Origin: Nitrospirota bacterium
GTDB lineage: Bacteria > Nitrospirota > Thermodesulfovibrionia > UBA6902
Direction of reading: 5' to 3'
Assembly: GCA_016214845.1 (NCBI GenBank)
Contig: JACRMS010000005.1
Location: forward strand, 1 to 64,000
Length of the DNA: 64,000 nucleotides
In this document: piece by piece, positions 44,108 through 50,948 of the stretch
How the letters are laid out: each line of letters opens with the position of its first letter
Numbering within the stretch: position 1 is the first letter of the stretch
The notes under the pieces: model-generated
The model's input: the letters and a program-made list of their open reading frames with translations, nothing else
Database searches by the model: none
What the model was told of the DNA's origin: nothing
Translations under genes and position numbers: made by a program

Positions 44108-44260
44108 TATATCCACAGATTTCACAGATTAACACAGATTATTGGAAAAGAAGATGGGAAGATAATGGGAAGATAAGAAGTTAGGCTTAACTTCTCAACC
44201 TCTTAACTTCATAACTTCTGATTTCAAGTATCTGAGACATCTGCGTTAATCTGTGGATAA
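44108..44260. repeat. Nested palindromic repeats: CACAGATT arms enclosing a GAAGT/ACTTC hairpin (A2)
   Basis: Outer arms ATCCACAGATTTCACAGATT (from 44110) and CTGCGTTAATCTGTGGATA (44241-44259) are inverted repeats. Between them, 44147-44218 is itself a hairpin of GAAGATGGGAAGATAATGGG and CTTAACTTCTCAACCTCTTA type. It occupies the whole ruvA-ruvB spacer. The arrangement suggests insertion of one palindrome type into the loop of another. Confidence 0.8.
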
Positions 44261-44279
44261 TACTTTTTAGTTCCTCTCC

Positions 44280-44867
44280 CTACTTATTCAAATTTTTTAA
44301 TGCTTCCCTGATTATATCTTCAATGGCGGCAGAGCCGTTCTTTACGGATGTGTCCACTGCCTGTTCAGCTAATGGTTTTTTATAACCTAAGTTCACAAGG
44401 GCTGATATGGCATCTTCAGAGGCGCTTCCCCTGTAGGAAGAACCATCTCCTCCTCCGATATCAAAGGACGGCAGCTTCCCTTTGAGTTCGAGAATAAGCC
44501 TTGCGGACGTCTTTTTCCCGAGGCCAGGAATAGTGGAGAGCAGAGAGACATCTTCATTGTTGATCGCGTTAATTAATCTCTGCACCGGCATCCCGGAAAG
44601 AATGGCAAGGCCGAGTTTGGGACCGACACCGTTGATCCCAAGGAGGATTGTAAATATCTTCTTTTCCTCTTCCGAAAGAAAGCCAAACAGTTGGAGTACG
44701 TCTTCCCTGACATGCATATATGTGTGAAGAAAGACCGGTTCCCCCTGTCCCGGAACATCAGCAAGACTGCTCAACGGGATGCAGACTTGATAGCCGACGC
44801 CGTTGACGTCAACAACAATCCCGTCGGTCCTTTTGCTGAGGATTATGCCTTTAAGAGATGCAATCAT
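44280..44867 (-). CDS. ruvA: Holliday junction DNA helicase subunit RuvA
   Basis: 195 residues. OB-fold N-terminus (MIASLKGIILSKRTDGIVVD), double helix-hairpin-helix region with LLGINGVGPKLGLAILSG and STIPGLGKKTSARLILELKG, and C-terminal RuvB-binding domain (DAISALVNLGYKKPLAEQAV). Binds Holliday junctions with RuvB. Confidence 0.96.
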   Translation of the reverse strand: MIASLKGIILSKRTDGIVVDVNGVGYQVCIPLSSLADVPGQGEPVFLHTYMHVREDVLQLFGFLSEEEKKIFTILLGINGVGPKLGLAILSGMPVQRLINAINNEDVSLLSTIPGLGKKTSARLILELKGKLPSFDIGGGDGSSYRGSASEDAISALVNLGYKKPLAEQAVDTSVKNGSAAIEDIIREALKNLNK

Positions 44868-44896
44868 ATTTAATCATTATTGAATACGTGATCATA

Positions 44897-44961
44897 AACC
44901 ACGGAGACACTGAGGCACGGAGAGGAGATTTTTTCTCAGTGCCTCTGTGTCTCTGTGGTAA
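44897..44961. repeat. GGCACGGAG-type palindromic repeat (B3)
   Basis: AACCACGGAGACACTGAGGC and ACGGAGAG (44897-44924) pair almost perfectly with CTCAGTGCCTCTGTGTCTCT and GTGGT (44935-44960) around a short T-rich loop. It lies between ruvC and ruvA. Confidence 0.85.
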
Positions 44962-44971
44962 TTTTTTAATA

Positions 44972-45457
44972 TTATAGTAATTTATTCCCCGAATGTATAT
45001 GGCATATGCACAGCGCAAGCGCGTCTGTGCTGTCTTCGCTGCGGGCAGCGGAGTTGAGGTTGAGGATTATCTTCACCATTTGCTGCACCTGCATTTTTTC
45101 AGCCCTCCCGTAGCCGGTCAGCGCCATTTTCAATGCGGTCGAGTTGTATTCAAAGACAGGGATGCCATTCTCAGCGGCAAGAAGCAGGACGACCCCGCGC
45201 GTGGACCCGAGCGCCAGAGAGGAGCGGATGCTTTTATGATAAAAGATCTTTTCAATGCATAGTTGAGAAGGTTTGTATTCGACAATGATCCCCTTTAGAG
45301 AATCATATAGAATTTTAAGGCGTTCAGACAGGGGGTCTTTTTGCTTCATCCGGATCTCGCCCGAGACGACATGAATGAGTCTTCCTGACTTCTGACCGCT
45401 TTCTACAATTCCATACCCGCAGCAGACTGTTCCGGGGTCAACGCCGATGATGCGCAT
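44972..45457 (-). CDS. ruvC: Holliday junction endonuclease RuvC
   Basis: 161 residues from ATG 45457 (MRIIGVDPGTVCCGYGIVES). Catalytic acidic residues: Asp7 in GVDPGT, Glu in LCIEKIF near 68, and the C-terminal DSTDALALCICH pair near 137-142. Cuts Holliday junctions. The open frame extends upstream only through translated repeat sequence, which I excluded. Confidence 0.95.
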   Translation of the reverse strand: MRIIGVDPGTVCCGYGIVESGQKSGRLIHVVSGEIRMKQKDPLSERLKILYDSLKGIIVEYKPSQLCIEKIFYHKSIRSSLALGSTRGVVLLLAAENGIPVFEYNSTALKMALTGYGRAEKMQVQQMVKIILNLNSAARSEDSTDALALCICHIHSGNKLL

Positions 45458-45463
45458 TATAAC

Positions 45464-45658
45464 AACCAGGCACAGAGGGACATAGGCACAAAGGCACAAA
45501 GATTTAAAGTCATCACGCTCATTTGTTTGCGGTCAACCTCCTGATTAAACTGCCAGGCATGCGTTCTATTTCTCTGCTCTGTTCGTATATATTCTCTGAG
45601 CCGTTGCCCATTAGAAACCTGTCACTTTGTGCCTCTGTGCCTTAGCAACTTTGTGCCT
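45464..45658. repeat. GGCACAAAG-type arms enclosing a gene remnant (B4)
   Basis: Left arm at about 45473-45502 (CAGAGGGACATAGGCACAAA, GGCACAAAG) and right arm at about 45620-45658 (ACTTTGTGCCTCTGTGCCTT, then AGCAACTTTGTGCCTTT) are inverted repeats. Instead of a short loop, about 115 bases lie between, holding the remnant ORF 45519-45611. Confidence 0.75.
45519..45611 (-). pseudogene. Possible C-terminal remnant of a four-helix-bundle (23S rRNA IVP-like) protein
   Basis: A 30-codon reverse-strand ORF reads MGNGSENIYEQSREIERMPG then SLIRRLTANK. The segment YEQSREIERMPGSLIRRL resembles the end of four-helix-bundle (S23/IVP-like) proteins, which typically finish EISRMLNGLIRYL. The rest of such a gene is missing. 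It sits exactly between two GGCACAAAG-type palindrome arms. The match is short, so it may be chance. Confidence 0.35.
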
Positions 45659-46411
45659 TTATTGGATCTTGGCCATTATCTCGTCGGGGATATCAAAGTT
45701 CGCGTAGACATTCTGGATATCATCGTGTTCTTCAAGAGCTTCCATTAATTTCAGCATCTTTTCGGCGTCACGGACCTCGAGTTTTATGTAATTTTTGGGA
45801 ACGAGCGTGATCTCCGACAAACTTAGTGTGATCTTTTTTGCTTCAAGATATTCTTTGACCTTATTTAAATCTTCAGGGGCGGTTATGATTTCATAGTTCT
45901 CCTCTTCAGTGTCATTCTTGAAATCTTCTGCTCCTGCGTCCAGCGCGTTGGACATCAATGTGTCTTCATCACCTATTTTCTTGCTCACAAGAATGTAGCC
46001 CTTCTTGTCGAAAATCCACCCGACACTGCCTGTCTCACCCATGTTTCCGCCGTGCTTGGAGAGGATGTGCCTGATCTCGGCGACAGTCCTTGTCCTGTTG
46101 TCTGTCATGACCTCCATCATTAACGCGACGCCTGCCGGGCCATAGCCCTCATACAATATTTCCTCGTAGTGTACGCCGGGGAGTTCACCGGTGCCCTTCT
46201 GTATGGCCCGCTTGATATTGTCGGCAGGCATATTTACTTCCCTCGCTTTTTCAATCACAAGCCTGAGGCGCGCGTTCATATCAGGATTCCCACCGCCAAG
46301 CCTTGCGGCAACGCTTAATTCCTTTGAAAGCTTTGAGAAGGCCTTCCCCTTCTTTGAGTCGGTAGCTGCCTTTTTATGTTTGATCTGCGACCATTTCGAG
46401 TGTCCGGACAT
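45659..46411 (-). CDS. yebC: YebC/PmpR family protein (TACO1-like)
   Basis: 250 residues, full length. Starts [20 protein letters not shown], the family hallmark, followed by [20 protein letters not shown] and [20 protein letters not shown]. Family members are either DNA-binding regulators or ribosome-associated factors easing proline-rich translation. Lies upstream of ruvC, the conserved yebC-ruvC-ruvA-ruvB order. Confidence 0.95.
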   Translation of the reverse strand: MSGHSKWSQIKHKKAATDSKKGKAFSKLSKELSVAARLGGGNPDMNARLRLVIEKAREVNMPADNIKRAIQKGTGELPGVHYEEILYEGYGPAGVALMMEVMTDNRTRTVAEIRHILSKHGGNMGETGSVGWIFDKKGYILVSKKIGDEDTLMSNALDAGAEDFKNDTEEENYEIITAPEDLNKVKEYLEAKKITLSLSEITLVPKNYIKLEVRDAEKMLKLMEALEEHDDIQNVYANFDIPDEIMAKIQ

Positions 46412-46462
46412 AAGTTGTGTTTCTCTCCTTGTATATGAAATTCTGAAAATATTTTTTTAACT

Positions 46463-46521
46463 GTCATGCTGAATTTATTTCAGCATCTTCTGTTTAGACC
46501 CTGAAACCAGTTCAGGGCGAC
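46463..46521. repeat. Pair of small hairpins, GTCATGCTGAA and CCCTGAA type
   Basis: GTCATGCTGAA/TTCAGCAT (46463-46486) and ACCCTGAA/TTCAGGGCGAC (46498-46521) are two adjacent short stems of the common GTCATGCTGAACTTGTTTCA repeat type, upstream of yebC. Confidence 0.6.
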
Positions 46522-46580
46522 AAAAGGACATAAAAATTATAAGTGATGGATTTATTGAAAGGCAATAGGAGTATTTTTAT

Positions 46581-46694
46581 TTAATGAGAATGTTTATGTT
46601 TTTTTTCATTTCGTTTAATTATGTAGTAGGCGATCAAAACAGCTACAATACCTCCGCCAAATAGGATGATAGCACTTAAGGTCATGTTATCCAT
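46581..46694 (-). CDS. Very small single-helix membrane protein (37 aa)
   Basis: Reverse-strand ORF of 37 residues starting MDNMTLSAIILFGGGIVAVL and ending NEKKHKHSH. One transmembrane helix (about 5-27) and a His/Lys-rich tail. The ATG at 46694 has a textbook ribosome site AAGGAGG six bases upstream, better placed than the ATG at 46700. It overlaps the end of the preceding 63-residue gene. No family known to me; the ribosome site and clean composition argue it is real. Confidence 0.6.
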   Translation of the reverse strand: MDNMTLSAIILFGGGIVAVLIAYYIIKRNEKKHKHSH

Positions 46695-46878
46695 TGTCAT
46701 CCTCCTTTATTTGCTCAAGTTTTTGAGCAATCCAAAATACCACTATCGTAAATAGACAGCCTCCCGACATGAAAAACAAGTTAATCCTTTCAGAGACAAA
46801 CTGTCCTACTACCAATGCCGTAAATGCGTACTTCCCGATATCATAAAATGCCTTTGCCAGGTTTTCGTATTTTTTCAT
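46687..46878 (-). CDS. Small membrane protein (63 aa)
   Basis: From ATG 46878 the protein reads MKKYENLAKAFYDIGKYAFT, then two hydrophobic segments (TALVVGQFVSERI and FFMSGGCLFTIVVFWIA) and an acidic tail ending KEDDNG. GGGGGGAC upstream is a ribosome site (from the T/CCCCCC around 46882-46888). It overlaps the start of the 37-residue gene, so the two form a mini operon. Function unknown. Confidence 0.6.
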   Translation of the reverse strand: MKKYENLAKAFYDIGKYAFTALVVGQFVSERINLFFMSGGCLFTIVVFWIAQKLEQIKEDDNG

Positions 46879-46944
46879 ATGTCCCCCCAAAAGATTTCAT
46901 GATTAAATGTTAGCAGAAACAATTAAAAACTTCAAAACAAAAAA

Positions 46945-46972
46945 GGCGTCCCGAACACCGGGACGCCTTTTT
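46945..46972 (-). terminator. Rho-independent terminator of the porin gene
   Basis: GGCGTCCCG (46945-46953), loop AACAC, CGGGACGCC (46959-46967) with A-run on one side and TTTTT on the other. On the reverse strand it follows the porin stop at 46993 by about 20 bases and ends in the required U-run; the A/T flanks make it potentially bidirectional. Confidence 0.88.
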
Positions 46973-46992
46973 AAAATGCTTGTTAAAACAAG

Positions 46993-48360
46993 TTAGAACT
47001 TAAGGGTTACGCCGTGTCTGACTGAGTACGGGTTGTCAGATTTTTCGGTTGCGGAATCATATGCCTTACCGGCCATCAGATATCCTGCTTCTACGAAATA
47101 AACGAGGTTTGTATCAAGCTGATACTCTGCCTTTGCGTCAATTTCATATCCGAGCTGCTTTGATTTGTCGGTATTTCCGTTTAAAGCCACTTCCTGCACT
47201 GCCCTGAGGAAGTAGAAGTCACCGGAAAGTTTCAAAGCTTCCATCGGCTTTGCGGTAACGCCTGCATTGATATACATGGTATTGTTTAAACCACATGATT
47301 TGGTGCCATTTGCGCAAGTCCCGTTTTCACTTCCTGCGCCAGCTACTTTGTAGTCATAGATATAAGTGAAGTACTGCTGGTCGCTAAGCAAGGTATTGAA
47401 ACCTTCGTCTTTGCCCTCATCGTCACCATTGTCTTTTACCTTGTTACCGCTTCCGTATGCAAAATTGCCTCTTACAGATACTGGGCCAAGCGGGGCTTCA
47501 ACGCCTACCAGCGCTGCAAAGCCTTGGTGTTTCATTGATGTGTTACCGAATCCATCATCGGCGCTCTCAGTATCCTTGCCGGTCTGGACTTCGATGTCGC
47601 CTTTTACCTTTACGACCTTCAGGTCTGCATCAGCCCTTACACCGATGTTGAATAATTTTGTGCCTTTATCAAATGTTGACTGGTCACGGCCGCGAAGATA
47701 GGTGATATCGCCGCTTACGTTGATTGCATTGATCGGCATTTCAAGCGCTACTACATACGCGTCTGTGTCATCTGCCTGTGTTTTGACTCCGTTAGTGTTT
47801 TCAGCAACCTTGATGTCGATCAATGATATTTCGCCTGCGCCTACGCTGGTCCAGAGAAGAAGCGCATCATCACCGAATTTTGTGTGGTCAAAAAAGATAG
47901 CGTTGCCGAGTGCGAGGAGCATGTGACCTACTTTTACACCTGCAGGCATTCCAAGGCCTTTGCCCTGTGTTGCAACATATGCCTGACGGATTGACATGGA
48001 GCCTCTCTTGTTATTAGTTGCGTTGCTGGAATCTGCCCATGTGTATGTGTCGTGTGAATTATCGCCTGATTCAAGCTCTACATATCCAAAGGTGTCAGGG
48101 GATACCTGCGCCTTAAGGTTCAGTCTGACCCTCTGGTCATAATTCTGAGAGGTGTCTGGTCTGTCATTGTCAAAATCTGAAGTGTTCTTTTTTACTTCAC
48201 CCCTGATCCTCAGTTCTCCGCCGAGGGTAAGCTGTGCCTTAGCTGCCTTTACTACTGAAGGGGTATATTCTGTTGCTGTTACCTGATGCAGTGCGAATGA
48301 TGTGGCTGCGAATGCAAGCACGACCATCACACTTAATGCTAATACTAAATACTTTTTCAT
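46993..48360 (-). CDS. Outer-membrane beta-barrel porin-like protein
   Basis: 455 residues. Signal peptide MKKYLVLALSVMVVLAFAAT cut near SFA. The mature part is rich in alternating strands and Gly/Asp/Asn (LTLGGELRIRGEVKKNTSDF, RVRLNLKAQVSPDTFGYVEL) and ends in YSVRHGVTLKF, a C-terminal Phe as in outer-membrane barrels. It likely forms a general or anion-selective channel. Strong terminator follows and a probable sigma-70 promoter lies about 180 bases upstream, suggesting high expression. Confidence 0.85.
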   Translation of the reverse strand: MKKYLVLALSVMVVLAFAATSFALHQVTATEYTPSVVKAAKAQLTLGGELRIRGEVKKNTSDFDNDRPDTSQNYDQRVRLNLKAQVSPDTFGYVELESGDNSHDTYTWADSSNATNNKRGSMSIRQAYVATQGKGLGMPAGVKVGHMLLALGNAIFFDHTKFGDDALLLWTSVGAGEISLIDIKVAENTNGVKTQADDTDAYVVALEMPINAINVSGDITYLRGRDQSTFDKGTKLFNIGVRADADLKVVKVKGDIEVQTGKDTESADDGFGNTSMKHQGFAALVGVEAPLGPVSVRGNFAYGSGNKVKDNGDDEGKDEGFNTLLSDQQYFTYIYDYKVAGAGSENGTCANGTKSCGLNNTMYINAGVTAKPMEALKLSGDFYFLRAVQEVALNGNTDKSKQLGYEIDAKAEYQLDTNLVYFVEAGYLMAGKAYDSATEKSDNPYSVRHGVTLKF

Positions 48361-48541
48361 TCATTCCTCCTTTTAAGGTTTTTTGAGTTGTTGCCAACCC
48401 GGTTTAATTTCTATGTTGAAATCCCATCCCGGCCTTCCGGGATGACAGATGCTTGTTGTCTCTTCCTACCACCCCCTTTTAGGTAATAAAACTTTTTGCT
48501 GTCTTTTAATTAAAATCACCTTGTCTTTCAAATTGAGAAAA

Positions 48542-48568
48542 TTTATATCACTGGTAAAAAATTGTCAA
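48542..48568 (-). promoter_or_regulatory. Putative sigma-70 promoter of the porin gene
   Basis: On the reverse strand TTGACA (48568-48563) is followed 15 bases later by TATAAA (48547-48542). The spacing is short (15 rather than 17), but the boxes are near consensus and point at the porin start with a leader of about 180 bases. Confidence 0.45.
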
Positions 48569-48656
48569 GTAGTTTTACTGCTTTCTTAAATGACAAAGAA
48601 CAATACTTACTTCAACGTTATTAAATAGCAAATCCCAAGCCAGCCTTTCAAATTCA

Positions 48657-48745
48657 TGAATTAAGAATTAGGAATTAGGAATTAGGAATTAAAAAACAAG
48701 AGGTTGCAACATTGAATTCGTAATTCTTAATTCGTAATTCATTAT
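48657..48745. repeat. GAATTA/TAATTC palindromic repeat
   Basis: GAATTAAGAATTAGGAATTA with two more GGAATTA units on the left pairs with GAATTCGTAATTCTTAATTC and GTAATTC on the right around AACAAGAGGTTGCAACATT. It is another arm-sequence type of the same general hairpin architecture. Confidence 0.7.
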
Positions 48746-48804
48746 TGATGATTGTGGTGTTAGTGATATGTGTTGATGCAAAAAGAACACGCTAAATCTG
48801 GAAT

Positions 48805-49233
48805 AAACACAGAGGCACGGAGACACGGAGTTTATAAGACGAGTCTTTTGATACCATTTTTCAATACATCGGTGTAAAAATTTATAATTAAACCAACTTT
48901 AATTTTTGAGAGTCTCAAGTATGTCAGTAGTTGCGCCTCGTGTACAGTTGAAATCTTGTCCACGCACTTCAACTCTACAACTACCTTGTTTTCCACAATC
49001 ATATCCATGCGATAACCGCAGTCAAGTTTTATCCCTTTATATTCAACCGGCAACGGCTTTTGTCTCTCAAAGGAAATGCCCTTTAAATGCAATTCGTGGC
49101 AAAAACATTCTTCATATGCCGATTCCAATAATCCCGGTCCTAAATTGCGATGGACTTCAATAGCAGATGCAATAATCCCGTCAGTCAGTTCTTCATTGTA
49201 CAAAACCTCCGTGCCTCTGTGTCTCTGTGTTTT
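48805..49233. mobile_element. Palindrome-arm cassette carrying a GxxExxY gene (B5)
   Basis: Left arm AAACACAGAGGCACGGAGAC (48805-48830 in full) and right arm CTCCGTGCCTCTGTGTCTCT (49208-49233 in full) are inverted repeats with three mismatches in 26. They belong to the same family as hairpins B1-B4, where the arms are separated by short loops. Here about 377 bases between them hold most of the GxxExxY gene. The stop codon abuts the left arm and the first codons are read through the right arm. No transposase is inside. Confidence 0.55.
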
Positions 49234-49242
49234 ATATTCCAT
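48832..49242 (-). CDS. GxxExxY family protein (PD-(D/E)xK nuclease-like)
   Basis: 136 residues. The signature GLLESAYEECF gives the family name, and CGYRMDMIVENKVVVELKC has the Asp...Glu-x-Lys pattern of PD-(D/E)xK nucleases. Family function is not established. Residues 4-12 (KTQRHRGTE) are encoded by the palindrome arm itself. The ATG directly follows the NusG-paralogue stop (TAAATG), so it may be translated by coupling. Confidence 0.85.
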   Translation of the reverse strand: MEYKTQRHRGTEVLYNEELTDGIIASAIEVHRNLGPGLLESAYEECFCHELHLKGISFERQKPLPVEYKGIKLDCGYRMDMIVENKVVVELKCVDKISTVHEAQLLTYLRLSKIKVGLIINFYTDVLKNGIKRLVL

Positions 49243-49770
49243 TTATATTTTCTCTACATCAGATGCGTTAATCGTCAGGGCCACGCCCTGGCGTAACACA
49301 TCTACTGAGAGGACGAGGATGTGCTTGTCGATCTTTTCAACGAGGATACCTTCCACCCCGCTTAGGGGTCCCTTCATGATTCTGACTTTTTGTCCTTCAA
49401 TAAGATACGGATATGGGTCGAGGGCCTCCTTGTTTTCGATCAGTTTTTGCAGGGCTGAAATCTGGTCATCCGGGATGGGGTCCGGTTCTCCCGGTATTGT
49501 GCAGAGCATCCTGGAAACACCTTTAACCCTCAGGACACTCAATAAACCCTGCGAGCTTTTGGATATGTGAACAAAGAGATACCCGGGGAACAACGGAAAC
49601 GCGATCAATTTCTTCCGGTCTTTCCACTTCCTTACCTTTTCCACGGTTGGAAGAAAGGCCTCCACTCCCTTAAGTTTCAGTCTGTCATACACCTGAAATT
49701 CATGCCGTGATCTTGTATGAACGGCATACCATTTTTGATTTAACGGCTCCGGTGATTCCATATCAGGCAT
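49243..49770 (-). CDS. NusG/RfaH-type transcription antitermination factor
   Basis: 175 residues. NGN domain: WYAVHTRSRHEFQVYDRLKL, then FPLFPGYLFVHI. C-terminal KOW motif: GQKVRIMKGPLSGVEGILVE. The divergence from housekeeping NusG suggests a specialised paralogue (RfaH/UpxY/LoaP type), usually controlling long surface-polysaccharide or secondary-metabolite operons. Its ATG overlaps the stop of a 50-residue gene (ATGCCTGA), so the two are coupled. No polysaccharide operon is in the window. Confidence 0.88.
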   Translation of the reverse strand: MPDMESPEPLNQKWYAVHTRSRHEFQVYDRLKLKGVEAFLPTVEKVRKWKDRKKLIAFPLFPGYLFVHISKSSQGLLSVLRVKGVSRMLCTIPGEPDPIPDDQISALQKLIENKEALDPYPYLIEGQKVRIMKGPLSGVEGILVEKIDKHILVLSVDVLRQGVALTINASDVEKI

Positions 49771-49915
49771 TTGCCTGTGGTGTTTGCGCTGCTTCTTCGC
49801 CTTTCTCTTTAAAAATCTCCGTGATGCTCGTGACTTTTATCCCGGCTGCCTGAAGCGCTTTTTGTATGTCCACTGCCTTTGCATCCTGAACTTTTAACAT
49901 ATAATTGATGTCCAT
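49763..49915 (-). CDS. Small 50-residue protein coupled to the NusG paralogue
   Basis: Reverse-strand ORF of 50 codons: MDINYMLKVQDAKAVDIQKA, then LQAAGIKVTSITEIFKEKGE and a short Ala/Gln tail. Ribosome site GGGAGG lies 5 bases before the ATG at 49915. The pattern (KALQAAGIKVTSITEIF) looks like an alpha/beta peptide-binding or permutation fragment, but I do not recognise a family. The stop codon lies inside the first codons of the NusG-type gene, which argues for co-expression. Confidence 0.6.
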   Translation of the reverse strand: MDINYMLKVQDAKAVDIQKALQAAGIKVTSITEIFKEKGEEAAQTPQANA

Positions 49916-49946
49916 AATTCCTCCCTTTAAAAAAACATAGTTTTTT

Positions 49947-50024
49947 ATCCACAGATTTCGCAGATTGCACAGATTAAAGAAATTTACTTTGAAAATCTGC
50001 GTACATCTGAGTAATCTGTGGATA
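49947..50024. repeat. CACAGATT-type palindromic repeat (A3)
   Basis: TATCCACAGATTTCGCAGAT and TGCACAGATTA pair with GCGTACATCTGAGTAATCTG and TGGATAA. Located between the deacetylase gene and the 50-residue gene. Confidence 0.8.
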
Positions 50025-50076
50025 ATTTAGTATTATTTTTTCTCCGTGTCTCTCTGCGGATTTAATTATAATCAAA

Positions 50077-50898
50077 TCACTTCGATTCGGCAACCAATTC
50101 CGATATCGGCACTATCGTGACTTCATCATTCTTCTTCAGCATCCTCTGCAAAAAATCTATTGTATTTTTTCTCGGATGGGCAAGAAGGACCGCGTGGCCT
50201 TTTTTGCCGGCGATCTTTACCAGTCTCTTCCACTGCGTCTCGATCTCGGCCGGGTCGTCCTTGTCATCAAGAAACGCGTCCCGGATCAATGCCTTCACCC
50301 CCTGCATTTGCGCGAGATGAAATCCCGCAGATTTTGAAGAGGTCAGGCTGTCAAGAAAAAAAAGCCTCTTCTTTTTTAATTCCGAAAGCAGCGCCTTCAT
50401 GGCGCGTTCATCCTGCGTAAATGCGGAGCCCATGTGATTACTGGCCCCCAGCGCATACGGAACTGAGCGGATATCATTATCAAGGGTTTCGGCAATTTCA
50501 GCATCAGTCATCCATGTGTATAGACCGCCTTTGCCGAGATCATGCGGCGGCGCCGCCTCCATGGGAATGTGGACTATGATATCGTGTTTGAGTCTGTGCC
50601 CTTCTTCAGCAGTCCACGCGGAATAAGGCTGCTGCGGCAAGATGGATAATGTCAGGGGGGCCTTTATATTAAGGACCGCAGCGGCCGCGTTTTTATTCGG
50701 CCCAAGGTCGTCTATCACGATTGCCACCCTCGGCTTTGATGGTTTCGGCAAGACCAGTTCGGATTTCTTCCCGGGTTTTATGTGAGGGAGGCCCCTGGGA
50801 ATTTTTTCTTTCGCGAATTCTTCATAGAGGAAAAATATGCCTGCAATTATAAGGCACAGTATGAATATGATATGGTGTTTTGTTTTACTTTTTTTCAT
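50077..50898 (-). CDS. Divergent polysaccharide deacetylase family protein
   Basis: 273 residues. One N-terminal membrane segment (HHIIFILCLIIAGIFFLYEE). The PF04748-type deacetylase-like domain has KPRVAIVIDDLGPNKNAAAA, LSILPQQPYS, IIVHIPMEAAPP and GASNHMGSAFT. It probably faces the periplasm and acts on cell-wall or envelope glycan. Upstream neighbour is lolA, same strand, 50 bases away. Confidence 0.88.
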   Translation of the reverse strand: MKKSKTKHHIIFILCLIIAGIFFLYEEFAKEKIPRGLPHIKPGKKSELVLPKPSKPRVAIVIDDLGPNKNAAAAVLNIKAPLTLSILPQQPYSAWTAEEGHRLKHDIIVHIPMEAAPPHDLGKGGLYTWMTDAEIAETLDNDIRSVPYALGASNHMGSAFTQDERAMKALLSELKKKRLFFLDSLTSSKSAGFHLAQMQGVKALIRDAFLDDKDDPAEIETQWKRLVKIAGKKGHAVLLAHPRKNTIDFLQRMLKKNDEVTIVPISELVAESK

Positions 50899-50948
50899 TT
50901 CCTCTTTTGCTTATGAACTTCCACTCTTCAGCGCTTCCGCGCTATTCT

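Larger units (their letters stand above)
48361..48831. other. Porin upstream region and repeats, no gene
   Basis: This 471-base stretch holds no convincing gene. It contains the porin ribosome site (AAGGAGGAATG), a CATCCCGGCCTTCCGGGATG hairpin at about 48422-48441, the promoter near 48542-48568 and a GAATTA-type palindrome at 48657-48745. The far end meets the left arm of the GxxExxY cassette. Confidence 0.6.

Noticed and set aside
48805-49233. CRISPR array from the repeated CACAGAGGCAC units
   Set aside because: Units are inverted arms, not regularly spaced direct repeats with unique spacers, and no cas genes are present.
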